From: Crocinitomicaceae bacterium
Lineage (GTDB): Bacteria; Bacteroidota; Bacteroidia; Flavobacteriales_D; CAJJDF01
Reading direction: 5' to 3'
Length of the DNA: 38,027 nt
NCBI GenBank assembly: GCA_024639505.1
Contig: JAHEIE010000008.1
Location: 1-38,027 of the forward strand
The position numbers were made by a program, and so were the translations under genes. Of this stretch, positions 25,364-32,830 are shown in pieces. Positions within the stretch are counted from its first letter, which is position 1, and every line of letters starts with the position of its first letter. The notes beneath the pieces are model-generated. The model saw nothing but the letters and a program-made list of their open reading frames with translations. It did not search any database and was not told the origin of the DNA.

Positions 25364-25761
25364 GTAAAGAAGTAACATTTGACACCATAATAAACCATGT
25401 AAAAACATTCCATGAATCGTTTGGAATTAACAACGAAGAAGCTCCTAAAACAGAAGTTGGAGACAAAGTAATTGACCTGAGATTTGAGTTGATGCGCGAA
25501 GAAAATGAGGAATACTTGGAAGCAGCAAAAAACAATGATTTGGTGGAAGTGGCAGATGCACTTGGAGATATGTTGTACATCTTATGCGGTACAATTCTAT
25601 CGCACGGAATGCAGCACAAAATAACCGAAGTATTCGAAGAAATTCAAAGCAGTAATATGAGTAAACTGGGAGCCGATGGCAAACCAATTTACCGTGAAGA
25701 TGGAAAAGTGATGAAAGGCCCAAATTACTTTAAGCCAGACATCAAAAAGATAGTTCTATGA
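25360..25761 (+). CDS. MazG-like nucleotide pyrophosphohydrolase
   Basis: A 133-residue all-alpha NTP pyrophosphohydrolase of the MazG/PRA-PH type. The metal-binding motif is visible: FELMREENEEYLEA (ExxE-type) followed by LVEVADALGDMLYIL (ExxD). A C-terminal tail (DGKPIYREDGKVMKGPNYFKPDI) matches the form seen in phosphoribosyl-ATP-pyrophosphohydrolase-like proteins of phages and bacteria. It would split an NTP to NMP and PPi; the substrate is not predictable. The 4-base ATGA overlap couples it to the PPK2 genes. The last 23 codons have a decayed copy at 27247-27318. It converges with the thioredoxin-like gene, 8 bases away. Confidence 0.85.
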   Translation: MSKEVTFDTIINHVKTFHESFGINNEEAPKTEVGDKVIDLRFELMREENEEYLEAAKNNDLVEVADALGDMLYILCGTILSHGMQHKITEVFEEIQSSNMSKLGADGKPIYREDGKVMKGPNYFKPDIKKIVL

Positions 25762-25769
25762 TAATTCTA

Positions 25770-26294
25770 TTATTTTTGATTCATTAAATATTCTGCAACC
25801 TCAATAATGCTCTTGGCGTTTTGAGGTGCTTCAGTCAAAACGTCCAGGTTTCTTGAAACAAATAAACTAACAGGTATACCAAAAGATCCTTCCAAGTTTA
25901 AATTTTCAGTTTTATAAAGAGTTTCTTTGATATAATTTTTAATTATTCTTCTGTGAGAGAAAGCAAAACCATTAACACTTTTCTTTAGTCCATATATTTT
26001 GCATGATATTCCTTCAATTTTTAATTGATTGTCAACTGAAATTATAATAACGTTAAAGTTATTCTTTGAGGAGCATAATTTACTGTATTCTTTCTTCAAT
26101 ATTTCTTGAGAAACACTGCACCAACTTGCAGAAAAAATCAAAAGATTCACATCCTTATCCAATTTTGAACGTAGCAACTCTTTCGTCAAAATGTTTCTAT
26201 CATCAACATGAGTTGAATAAAAAATAGTTGAACTACACACAATAAACAATGTCATTATAAATATACCTACTGCGTATTTTGATGTTTTTCTCAT
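25770..26294 (-). CDS. Membrane-anchored thioredoxin-like protein with monothiol CxxS site
   Basis: 174 residues from the preferred ATG at 26294. The ORF-track start at 26333 lies inside a terminator hairpin, so it is rejected. An N-terminal helix (YAVGIFIMTLFIVCSSTIFY) anchors or exports the protein. The rest has a thioredoxin-like pattern: NLLIFSASWCSVSQEILKKEY with the active site Cys59-Ser-Val-Ser62, that is CxxS instead of CxxC, and a later GIPVSLFV loop with the likely cis-Pro. A monothiol site cannot run a normal dithiol cycle; it may trap mixed disulfides or be a non-catalytic relic. It lies downstream of a lipoprotein gene on the same strand, separated by a terminator. Sequence is more AT-rich than the neighbouring operons. 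Confidence 0.65.
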   Translation of the reverse strand: MRKTSKYAVGIFIMTLFIVCSSTIFYSTHVDDRNILTKELLRSKLDKDVNLLIFSASWCSVSQEILKKEYSKLCSSKNNFNVIIISVDNQLKIEGISCKIYGLKKSVNGFAFSHRRIIKNYIKETLYKTENLNLEGSFGIPVSLFVSRNLDVLTEAPQNAKSIIEVAEYLMNQK

Positions 26295-26296
26295 AT

Positions 26297-26334
26297 TTAA
26301 AAATAAAATGGGGCTTTTACAATTAAGCCCCATA
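26297..26334 (-). terminator. Rho-independent terminator between the lipoprotein and thioredoxin-like genes
   Basis: On the minus strand ATGGGGCTT-N8-AAGCCCCAT is a perfect 9-bp stem followed by TTTTATTTTT. It begins 9 bases after the lipoprotein stop codon. The downstream ATG lies just beyond the T-run, so some readthrough may feed that gene. Confidence 0.82.
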
Positions 26335-26342
26335 AGCCTGAT

Positions 26343-26918
26343 TTAATCAATTTTGTGAACAATAATATATTTAAAATCCTCTTGTTCCCATACTTTATAT
26401 TTTCCTGCCTTTATTTCAAATGGATGAGTTAGGCTCAGTTGATTTAAAAAGTCTGAATTATCAATCAAGTAATCATCCGATAAAAAATTAATTTCATCAG
26501 AATAAAAAATATTATTGATTTCAGCATTTGATTTATTTACTTTCAAAATAATTAAATTACTGTTTGTTTTTCCAAATTCTGCATGTAAAATATAGTCCTC
26601 CAAATCAGTATATTCATTTTGTGTTCCAATGTCGTTTCCGTTAAAACTAATTCCGGCAATACAAGTTCCAAGCCCCGTACATGTTGTTATTGTCTCAGTT
26701 GTTCCATCTGGCATAGTTTTAGTTAATGTAGATTTTTGACCTTCTGTATTTTTGACAACTACATAAACAACTGCAATGAGATAAAATAAAGGAGGTATTT
26801 CACTACGCTCGATTTCTGAATTAGAACTGTTTAGTATTTCATTTGATTTAGAACATGATGACATTAAAATAGATGTCGTCATTATTGTTAATAGTGTGAA
26901 TGCTTTTAAAGTTTTCAT
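26343..26918 (-). CDS. Hypothetical lipoprotein, 191 aa
   Basis: The N-terminus is a lipoprotein signal peptide: MKTLKAFTLLTIMTTSILMSSC, with lipobox LMSSC and the acylated Cys near residue 22, then a polar linker (SKSNEILNSSNSE). A short hydrophobic stretch (PPLFYLIAVVYVVV) follows, then TLTKTMPDGTTETITTCTGLGTC with two cysteines 6 apart, and a beta-rich C-terminal half (NLIILKVNKSN, ITY-type strands). No family is recognised. Placed on the periplasmic face of a membrane or on the surface. With the thioredoxin-like gene it forms the small segment bracketed by the mazG 3'-end duplication. Confidence 0.6.
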   Translation of the reverse strand: MKTLKAFTLLTIMTTSILMSSCSKSNEILNSSNSEIERSEIPPLFYLIAVVYVVVKNTEGQKSTLTKTMPDGTTETITTCTGLGTCIAGISFNGNDIGTQNEYTDLEDYILHAEFGKTNSNLIILKVNKSNAEINNIFYSDEINFLSDDYLIDNSDFLNQLSLTHPFEIKAGKYKVWEQEDFKYIIVHKID

Positions 26919-27133
26919 AGTAAAAATGTTATGTATTAGAATTAATACTGGTTAAAAAATAATTTATTTTTTACTACACTATATTTGGAATACTAAATTA
27001 TGTCTTTTATTTTTCTAGATTAAGTAAGACAAAACTCAATCTTGATTTGTAAATATGATTTTTAGTCTCAAATTGAGAGTAAAATTCTAAAAGTTGATCA
27101 ATGTATTGTTGCAACTTTATTAATCCAAGAAAT

Positions 27134-27151
27134 TAATAATAATAATAATAA
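27134..27151. repeat. (TAA)6 microsatellite
   Basis: Six perfect TAA units in the AT-rich spacer between the lipoprotein gene and the mazG remnant. The length could vary by slippage, but no gene start lies close enough to suggest phase variation. Confidence 0.7.
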
Positions 27152-27246
27152 GAATAAACGGTTACTCTATTTAATTGTTTTAAATGACAATTAAACCCTT
27201 TAAAATACATAAATACATTTACCAATTGACAAATTAAATAATCAGT

Positions 27247-27318
27247 CGAGAAGAAAGAAAAGTAATGAAAGGCCCAAATTATTTTAAGCCAAACATCAAA
27301 AAGATAATAAATTCCTAA
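27247..27318 (+). pseudogene. Remnant of a mazG 3' end (duplicate of 25693-25761)
   Basis: In one frame this reads REERKVMKGPNYFKPNIKKIINS and stop, against REDGKVMKGPNYFKPDIKKIVL and stop at the end of the intact mazG. About 53 of 59 aligned bases are identical, and two of the three differences in the core 50 bases are synonymous (GTG/GTA, TAC/TAT); the third gives Asp to Asn. No mazG sequence is recognisable upstream. It is therefore a truncated second copy, not a gene. It abuts the porin-like remnant on the other strand. Together they suggest that an ancestral mazG was once followed directly by that outer-membrane gene. Confidence 0.85.
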
Positions 27319-27470
27319 AAGAAATAATTGATTCCCACTCGCCAAGCAGAAAAATCCTCTCTTGGTGAGTTTATCAAATTACCATTTTTCACTTTCCATC
27401 TGTTTTTAGATACATCGTAATGATAAGAAGCTATGATTTGTAGGTCTTCGAACAACAAAAGAAGAAAATT
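27315..27470 (-). pseudogene. C-terminal remnant of an outer-membrane beta-barrel protein
   Basis: The minus strand is open for 51 codons: NFLLLLFEDLQIIASYHYDVSK ... WKVKNGN ... WRVGINYFF, then TAG. The alternating aromatic/polar strands and the terminal Phe after an amphipathic strand are the classic end of an outer-membrane porin or TonB-type barrel. The frame is blocked by a stop codon (TAG) just upstream and no signal peptide or N-terminal barrel is present, so this is a fragment. The exact porin family cannot be told. It is too short for the ORF track. Confidence 0.65.
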
Positions 27471-27544
27471 CACAACCTAATTTATAAATTAAAAAAAAGT
27501 GAAGGAAACGGGTTGATTTAGAACTTCAAAACAATTAATTTCTT

Positions 27545-27552
27545 TATTTTTA
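27545..27552 (+). promoter_or_regulatory. Putative -7 element before mutB
   Basis: TATTTTTA resembles TAnnTTTG and ends 6 bases before the ATG at 27559. No clear -33 TTG is present at the normal spacing, so the call is weak. Confidence 0.25.
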
Positions 27553-27558
27553 CCAACT

Positions 27559-29700
27559 ATGAAACCAGATTTTACAAAACTCCCTTATGCTTCAGCGAGC
27601 AAAACAATTTCGAATGATTCTGACGTAAAAACAGACATTAAGAATTGGAATACAAACGAAGGAATAGAACTTAAATCGCATTACACAGAAAAAGATTCGG
27701 CAGAGTTGAATCATCTTGATTTTGTTGCAGGAATTGCTCCAAATTTAAGAGGACCTTATTCAACAATGTACGCAATAAGACCTTGGACAATAAGACAATA
27801 TGCTGGATTTAGTACAGCCGAAGAATCCAATGCTTTTTACAGAAGAAACTTAGCCGCAGGGCAAAAAGGATTGTCTGTAGCCTTTGATTTGGCAACACAT
27901 CGAGGTTACGATAGCGATCACGAGCGTGTGGTTGGAGATGTAGGGAAAGCAGGAGTTGCTATTGATTCGGTATTGGATATGAAAACGCTTTTTGACCAAA
28001 TTCCTTTGGATAAAATGTCGGTTTCGATGACAATGAATGGTGCGGTAATTCCAATTATGGCTTTTTATATAGTTGCTGCCGAAGAACAAGGTGTGAAACC
28101 AGAACTGTTATCTGGAACGATACAAAATGATATTTTGAAGGAATTTATGGTAAGAAATACTTACATCTATCCGCCATTGCCTTCCATGAGAATTATCTCC
28201 GATATATTTGAATACACTTCGGAGAAAATGCCAAAATTCAATTCCATTTCTATTTCGGGGTATCACATACAAGAAGCCGGAGGAACTGCCGATATTGAGC
28301 TTGCTTACACCCTAGCCGATGGTTTAGAGTACATTAGAACTGGATTGAAAGCTGGACTAAAAATTGATGAATTTGCACCAAGACTTTCTTTCTTTTGGGG
28401 AATTGGGATGAACCATTTTATGGAAATTGCTAAAATGAGAGCTGCACGAATGTTGTGGGCAAAATTGATAAAGCAATTTAATCCAGAAAACCCTAAATCG
28501 ATGGCACTGAGAACACATTGCCAAACTTCGGGATGGAGCTTGACAGAACAAGATCCTTATAACAATGTAGCCCGAACGTACATTGAAGCAATGGCAGCCG
28601 CTTTTGGCGGAACTCAATCGCTACACACCAATGCACTAGACGAGGCAATTGCTTTGCCAACAGATGCATCGGCACAAATTGCAAGAAATACCCAATTGGT
28701 AATTCAAGAAGAAACGGAAATTACCAAAGCTGTAGATCCTTGGGGTGGTTCGCATTACGTAGAATCATTGACCAAAGAAATTGCTAATAAAGCCTGGAAA
28801 CTGATTCAAGAAGTAGAAGAATTGGGTGGAATGGCAAAAGCTATTGAAACGGGAGTACCCAAAATGAGAATTGAAGAATCGGCTGCTCGTAAACAAGCAA
28901 AAATTGACAGTGGAAAAGATGTAATTGTAGGAGTGAATGCCTACCAAACGGATGAGGAAAGTGAGTTGGAAATACTGGATGTAGACAATACTAAGGTAAG
29001 ACTAGAGCAAATTGAAAGATTGACGTCATTAAAAAAAGAAAGAAATTCAGATCATGTAACGATGCTTTTGGCAGAAATTACTGAAGCTGCAAAAACTGGA
29101 AAAGGAAATTTATTAGAAATTGCAGTAAGAGCTGCAAGAGAAAGAGCAACCTTAGGCGAAATATCAGACGCAATGGAAGAAGCTTTTGGACGATACAAAG
29201 CCACTATACGAACTATTTCGGGAGTATATTCCTCAGAATCTATGAAAGACAAAGACTTTACAACAGCCCAAGAAAAAGCAGATGAATTTGCTGAACTAGA
29301 GGGAAGAAGACCAAGAATAATGATTGCCAAAATGGGGCAAGATGGACACGATAGAGGTGCTAAAGTTATTTCTACTTCCTTTGCCGACATTGGATTTGAT
29401 GTAGACATTGGTCCTTTGTTTCAAACCCCAAAAGAGGCAGCGAAACAAGCTATTGAGAACGATGTACATATTCTAGGAGTTTCGTCTTTGGCTGCAGGTC
29501 ACAAAACACTTGTACCTCAGGTAATTGCCGAACTGAAAGAGCTATGTAGAGAAGACATTATGGTTATTGCCGGAGGAGTAATTCCGAAACAAGATTATGA
29601 TTTCCTATTCGATGCAGGAGTATCGGGAATTTTTGGCCCAGGAACTAAAATTGCTACAGCTGCCATCGATATTTTGAACAAATTAATTGCAAGCGTATAG
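27559..29700 (+). CDS. mutB: Methylmalonyl-CoA mutase, large (catalytic) subunit
   Basis: A 713-residue B12-dependent enzyme interconverting succinyl-CoA and methylmalonyl-CoA. The N-terminal TIM-barrel region has [50 protein letters not shown], the substrate-pocket [12 protein letters not shown] and [20 protein letters not shown] motifs. The C-terminal cobalamin domain starts near 583 with [17 protein letters not shown]; His597 in DxHxxG is the lower-axial cobalt ligand, followed by [14 protein letters not shown] and IAGGVIP. Full family length. The small subunit gene usually found next to it is absent from this window. Role: propionate or odd-chain/branched-chain metabolism. Confidence 0.96.
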   Translation: MKPDFTKLPYASASKTISNDSDVKTDIKNWNTNEGIELKSHYTEKDSAELNHLDFVAGIAPNLRGPYSTMYAIRPWTIRQYAGFSTAEESNAFYRRNLAAGQKGLSVAFDLATHRGYDSDHERVVGDVGKAGVAIDSVLDMKTLFDQIPLDKMSVSMTMNGAVIPIMAFYIVAAEEQGVKPELLSGTIQNDILKEFMVRNTYIYPPLPSMRIISDIFEYTSEKMPKFNSISISGYHIQEAGGTADIELAYTLADGLEYIRTGLKAGLKIDEFAPRLSFFWGIGMNHFMEIAKMRAARMLWAKLIKQFNPENPKSMALRTHCQTSGWSLTEQDPYNNVARTYIEAMAAAFGGTQSLHTNALDEAIALPTDASAQIARNTQLVIQEETEITKAVDPWGGSHYVESLTKEIANKAWKLIQEVEELGGMAKAIETGVPKMRIEESAARKQAKIDSGKDVIVGVNAYQTDEESELEILDVDNTKVRLEQIERLTSLKKERNSDHVTMLLAEITEAAKTGKGNLLEIAVRAARERATLGEISDAMEEAFGRYKATIRTISGVYSSESMKDKDFTTAQEKADEFAELEGRRPRIMIAKMGQDGHDRGAKVISTSFADIGFDVDIGPLFQTPKEAAKQAIENDVHILGVSSLAAGHKTLVPQVIAELKELCREDIMVIAGGVIPKQDYDFLFDAGVSGIFGPGTKIATAAIDILNKLIASV

Positions 29701-29832
29701 ATTAAAGATTTTAGATTTTAGATTTTAGCAAAAAACAGATTTCAGACTCAAACAATAATTAGGTTTCATACTTTTTATGAGATGAATTATGAAGAGCCTT
29801 TAAGTAATGTGCGAGAAACTTCCCTGTTGTGT

Positions 29833-29840
29833 TATCTTTG
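29833..29840 (+). promoter_or_regulatory. TAnnTTTG -7 element of rlmF
   Basis: TATCTTTG is an exact match to the Bacteroidota -7 consensus and lies 22 bases before the ATG at 29863. It also lies inside the ORF-track 5' extension, so transcription would start after the upstream ATG at 29782, supporting the later start. The -33 is weak. Confidence 0.5.
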
Positions 29841-29862
29841 CATCAAAATACAGTTGAAAAAT

Positions 29863-30828
29863 ATGGCAGAGAGAAAGAAACAAGAATCGAGATTGCATCC
29901 AGAAAGTAGGTTTCATGGAAGGTATGACCTAAAAAAGCTGCAAGAATCGTGTCCAGAATTATCGGAATATGTGTTTGTGAATGATTTTGGTTCAGAAACC
30001 GTAAATTTTCATGATCCAAAGGCTGTAAAAGTATTGAACAAGGCTTTGCTTTCTTTCCATTATGAGATAAAAAACTGGGACATTCCAGAGAACTACCTCT
30101 GCCCTCCTATTCCTGGAAGAGCTGATTATATTTATCATGTTGCCGAATTATTAGGTGCAAATAATTACCGAAAAGTTCCGAAAATAAAATGCCTAGACAT
30201 TGGTGTGGGTTCAAGTTGTATTTATCCAATTATTGGAAGTAACGAATACGATTGGGATTTTATTGGAGCAGATGTTGACCCTAATGCTTTGGAATCTGCT
30301 CAGAATATTTTGAACGAAAACCCAGACCTAAAAGCTAAAGTGGAATTGAGATTTCAATCCAATTCTTCCCATATTTTTAAAGGAATTATCAAATCAGACG
30401 ATCGAGTAGATTTAACTATATGCAATCCACCTTTCCATGGATCGGCTCAAGAAGCCAGAAAAGTTTCTAGAAAAAAAATAAGAAACCTAACTCACTATAC
30501 AAACAAAGACAAAACACTAAACTTTGGCGGACAGCCTAACGAATTGTGGACAGAAGGTGGCGAAGTAGCTTTTATCCAAAATATGATTCGAGAAAGCAAA
30601 GAAGTTTCAGGGAAGTGTTACTTTTTTTCTACGCTGGTTTCCAAAAAAGAACACATGGAAGCGCTTACCGAAACACTTAAAGAAGAGAATGTGTTTTACC
30701 ACAAAACATTGGCAATGGGACAGGGTAATAAATGGAGTCGTGTTTTGGTATGGACTTTCTTAAATCATGACGAACAACTGAAATGGAAAAAAGCCAAATG
30801 GAATTTTGGACCACCAGCAACTTCCTAA
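29863..30828 (+). CDS. rlmF: 23S rRNA (adenine(1618)-N6)-methyltransferase
   Basis: A 321-residue SAM-dependent methyltransferase that modifies A1618 of 23S rRNA; E. coli RlmF is close in length at about 308. It opens MAERKKQESRLHPESRFHGRYDL with the family's H-PR-N-H-x-G-R-Y-D type start, then ENYLCPPIPGRADYIYHVAELL, the SAM-binding CLDIGVGSSCIYPIIG and the catalytic DLTICNPPFHGSAQEA (N-P-P-F). The 27-codon extension in the ORF track is rejected because a TAnnTTTG promoter element lies inside it and the family starts at MAER. The dihydrouridine synthase gene begins one base after its stop. Confidence 0.92.
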   Translation: MAERKKQESRLHPESRFHGRYDLKKLQESCPELSEYVFVNDFGSETVNFHDPKAVKVLNKALLSFHYEIKNWDIPENYLCPPIPGRADYIYHVAELLGANNYRKVPKIKCLDIGVGSSCIYPIIGSNEYDWDFIGADVDPNALESAQNILNENPDLKAKVELRFQSNSSHIFKGIIKSDDRVDLTICNPPFHGSAQEARKVSRKKIRNLTHYTNKDKTLNFGGQPNELWTEGGEVAFIQNMIRESKEVSGKCYFFSTLVSKKEHMEALTETLKEENVFYHKTLAMGQGNKWSRVLVWTFLNHDEQLKWKKAKWNFGPPATS

Positions 30829-30829
30829 A

Positions 30830-31789
30830 ATGAGTTCAAAACCTACTCTTTTATCCTCTCCCCTTCAGGGATTTACTGATTTTCGTTTCAGAAATGCGTT
30901 TCATTATTATTTTGGTGGAATTGATACTTTTTATTCGCCCTACATCCGATTGAATGGAAAATTGGTGATAAAAGGTGCTTACGAACGAGATATACTTCCC
31001 GAAAATAATTCGACATTAAATGTAATTCCTCAGGTTATGACCAACGATGCCGATGAATTTTTATTTGTTGTGAAATTCATTCGGCAATTTGGATACAAAG
31101 AACTCAATTGGAATTTAGGCTGCCCATATCCTATGGTAACAAAACAAGGAATGGGATCGGGATTGGTAAAAAACACAGAACAAATTCGTCATATTTTACA
31201 AAGAGTTCACAATGAAACGGATATTGTAGTTTCGATGAAAATGCGAATGGGATATGACGATGCTAGTGAAATTCTGGACACATTGCCCATGCTAGACGAA
31301 TTCCCAATAAAAAACATTGCCATCCATGCCCGAATTGGTAAACAACTGTACAAAGGTGGAGTTGATTTGGAAGGATTTCAGAGGTGCGTGGATAAAGCCA
31401 AACATACTTTGTATTACAACGGTGACATTACAACTGTGGATTCTTTCAGAAAAATAAGAAATCAATTTCCTTCTATCGAACACTTTATGATTGGACGTGG
31501 TTTAATTAGCGATCCATTTCTTCCGCAAATGATTCAGAACGATTCGATAGATTATCCGGAAAATCGTTGGCAGATTTTCAAAGAATTCCACGATAGAGTT
31601 TACAAAGAATATGATGAATATTTGAGCGGTCCCACTCCTATCAAAATGAAAATGAGAGGATTTTGGGAGTTTTTTGCTCTTTCATTTGACAATCCGCAAA
31701 AAACTTTCAAAAAAATTAAGAAAGCAAATAATGCTGTGCAATACAATCAAGCAACACGAGAAATATTCCGAGAAGTATTGAGGAAATAA
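30830..31789 (+). CDS. tRNA-dihydrouridine synthase
   Basis: A 319-residue flavoenzyme that reduces uridine to dihydrouridine in tRNA with NADPH. Hallmarks are the N-terminal SSPLQGFTDFRFRN (APM/SPL-x-G-x-T-D-x-x-F-R motif), ELNWNLGCPYPMVTKQGMGSGLV with the catalytic-loop cysteine, the conserved MKMRMGY and IHARIGKQLYKGGVD segments, YNGDITTVDSF and MIGRGLISDPF. The ORF-track start (TTG at 30806, within rlmF) is replaced by ATG at 30830, one base after the rlmF stop, so the two RNA-modification genes form an operon. Which Dus subfamily is not decided here. Confidence 0.92.
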   Translation: MSSKPTLLSSPLQGFTDFRFRNAFHYYFGGIDTFYSPYIRLNGKLVIKGAYERDILPENNSTLNVIPQVMTNDADEFLFVVKFIRQFGYKELNWNLGCPYPMVTKQGMGSGLVKNTEQIRHILQRVHNETDIVVSMKMRMGYDDASEILDTLPMLDEFPIKNIAIHARIGKQLYKGGVDLEGFQRCVDKAKHTLYYNGDITTVDSFRKIRNQFPSIEHFMIGRGLISDPFLPQMIQNDSIDYPENRWQIFKEFHDRVYKEYDEYLSGPTPIKMKMRGFWEFFALSFDNPQKTFKKIKKANNAVQYNQATREIFREVLRK

Positions 31790-31790
31790 T

Positions 31791-32132
31791 CTAATTGTTT
31801 TCGTATTCCTTCTTCCTCTTTTTCATGGCCTTTTTCATAGCCAATTGTTCAGGAGTGTAAATCGCTTTTTTTTGTGCTTTAAATTTCTTTTCAGCAGCTT
31901 TTTTTTCTTCTTTGGGCAGAGCTTTTAAATTAGCTGCTTTTTTTGCTTTTTTCAAGTCTTCCAGTTTCTTTATTTGCTCTTTAGACAAAGTAGCTTTAAA
32001 ATCCGCTTTCATGTCTTTCAGCTCTTGTTTTTCAACTTGTGTCAATTGCTGTTTTTTAGATTTTGTTTCTTGCGCCATCGCTCCTGTTCCCAGTGAGAAA
32101 ATTGCAATAGTGAGGATCAGTATTTTTTTCAT
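31791..32132 (-). CDS. Lys-rich exported small protein with LTxxQ-like motifs
   Basis: A 113-residue protein with a clear signal peptide (MKKILILTIAIFSLGTGAMAQ) and a mature part that is almost entirely Lys/Ala/Glu helices. Three LTxxQ-like motifs are present (LTQVEKQELKDM, LSKEQIKKLEDL, YTPEQLAMKKAM), as in Spy/CpxP-type periplasmic chaperones, but the sequence is far more basic (many KK runs) than Spy. It is convergent with the dus gene, one base away. A TTG-N18-TACCTTG promoter lies upstream. It may be a periplasmic RNA- or polyanion-binding or chaperone protein; function is not established. Confidence 0.7.
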   Translation of the reverse strand: MKKILILTIAIFSLGTGAMAQETKSKKQQLTQVEKQELKDMKADFKATLSKEQIKKLEDLKKAKKAANLKALPKEEKKAAEKKFKAQKKAIYTPEQLAMKKAMKKRKKEYENN

Positions 32133-32156
32133 TTTATAAGTATTAATTTGGTCTGT

Positions 32157-32185
32157 ACAAGGTAAGACGAGTTTTTTGAAATCAA
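32157..32185 (-). promoter_or_regulatory. Putative promoter of the Lys-rich protein gene
   Basis: On the minus strand TTG, 18 bases, TACCTTG(T), close to TTG-N-TAnnTTTG, ending 24 bases before the ATG at 32132. Confidence 0.4.
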
Positions 32186-32199
32186 TCCTTTTGTTATAT

Positions 32200-32830
32200 T
32201 GAAATTTTGATAGAAAATTAAAATATTTTTATTAAAATGATCTCTCAATAAATTAAACTGAATTATTTGAAAATTGAATAAACTCTTCGATAACTTAATT
32301 GCTTCAATCTACTTCATTAGTCTAACAAACAATTTTTATAAATTATTACCTCTGAATTAGAATTTAAAATTAGTGAAAAGTTCAAGATTGAATTGAAATA
32401 AAAAAATACATAAATTTAATTACCACTCCAAATCATTAAATTTTACAATCTAACAAACAAAAATCGCCTTTTAAATTTAAAAAAAACTACTGGTTATTTA
32501 AATTTCTGATAAATGAAAATATTTTTATCCTATATATTCTGTAAATTTATAGAATAATGATAACATTATATATAACAATTAAGGTAATAATGGATTAGTG
32601 ATAATAACATATAGATTTGTAATGTTTAATTTCATCTTAATTAAGAAAAGAAAGATTTCAAATCTAATTATAACAAAATGGAAGGGTTTTGATTACAAAG
32701 TAAAAAAAGAAGCTACTGTATTCAAGACACCTTATTTAAAACAACTTAATAATTGTAAGTTTATCACTATTAATTTTTATTGAATTTTTAAAATGAATGG
32801 AATTATGAAATTCAAGCTTAAACTTTGATA
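32200..32830. other. AT-rich spacer with no supported gene
   Basis: About 630 bases rich in A/T between the Lys-rich protein gene promoter and the glycan-binding gene. It holds a TCTAACAAACAA motif repeated twice (near 32320 and 32450), many homopolymer tracts and one 61-codon frame from GTG at 32598 that looks like chance. No terminator, tRNA or known element was recognised. It may be decayed DNA of the accessory region that begins here. Confidence 0.5.

Noticed and set aside
26295-26333. N-terminal extension of the thioredoxin-like protein
   Set aside because: It reads through a strong terminator hairpin; the ATG at 26294 gives a proper membrane-anchor N-terminus.
25762-27246. Complete mobile element with its own integrase or transposase
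   Set aside because: Only two small genes are present, neither with recombinase motifs, and no terminal inverted repeats were found.
27133-27345. 70-codon minus-strand ORF
   Set aside because: It overlaps the mazG remnant and the (TAA) repeat and shows no protein-like pattern; the coding signal here is on the plus strand.
29782-29862. 27-codon N-terminal extension of rlmF in the ORF track
   Set aside because: A TAnnTTTG promoter element lies inside it and the family begins at MAERKKQ, so the later ATG is used.
32598-32783. 61-codon plus-strand ORF in the AT-rich spacer
   Set aside because: It starts at GTG, is Lys/Ile/Phe-rich as expected by chance in AT-rich DNA, and has no family resemblance or promoter.
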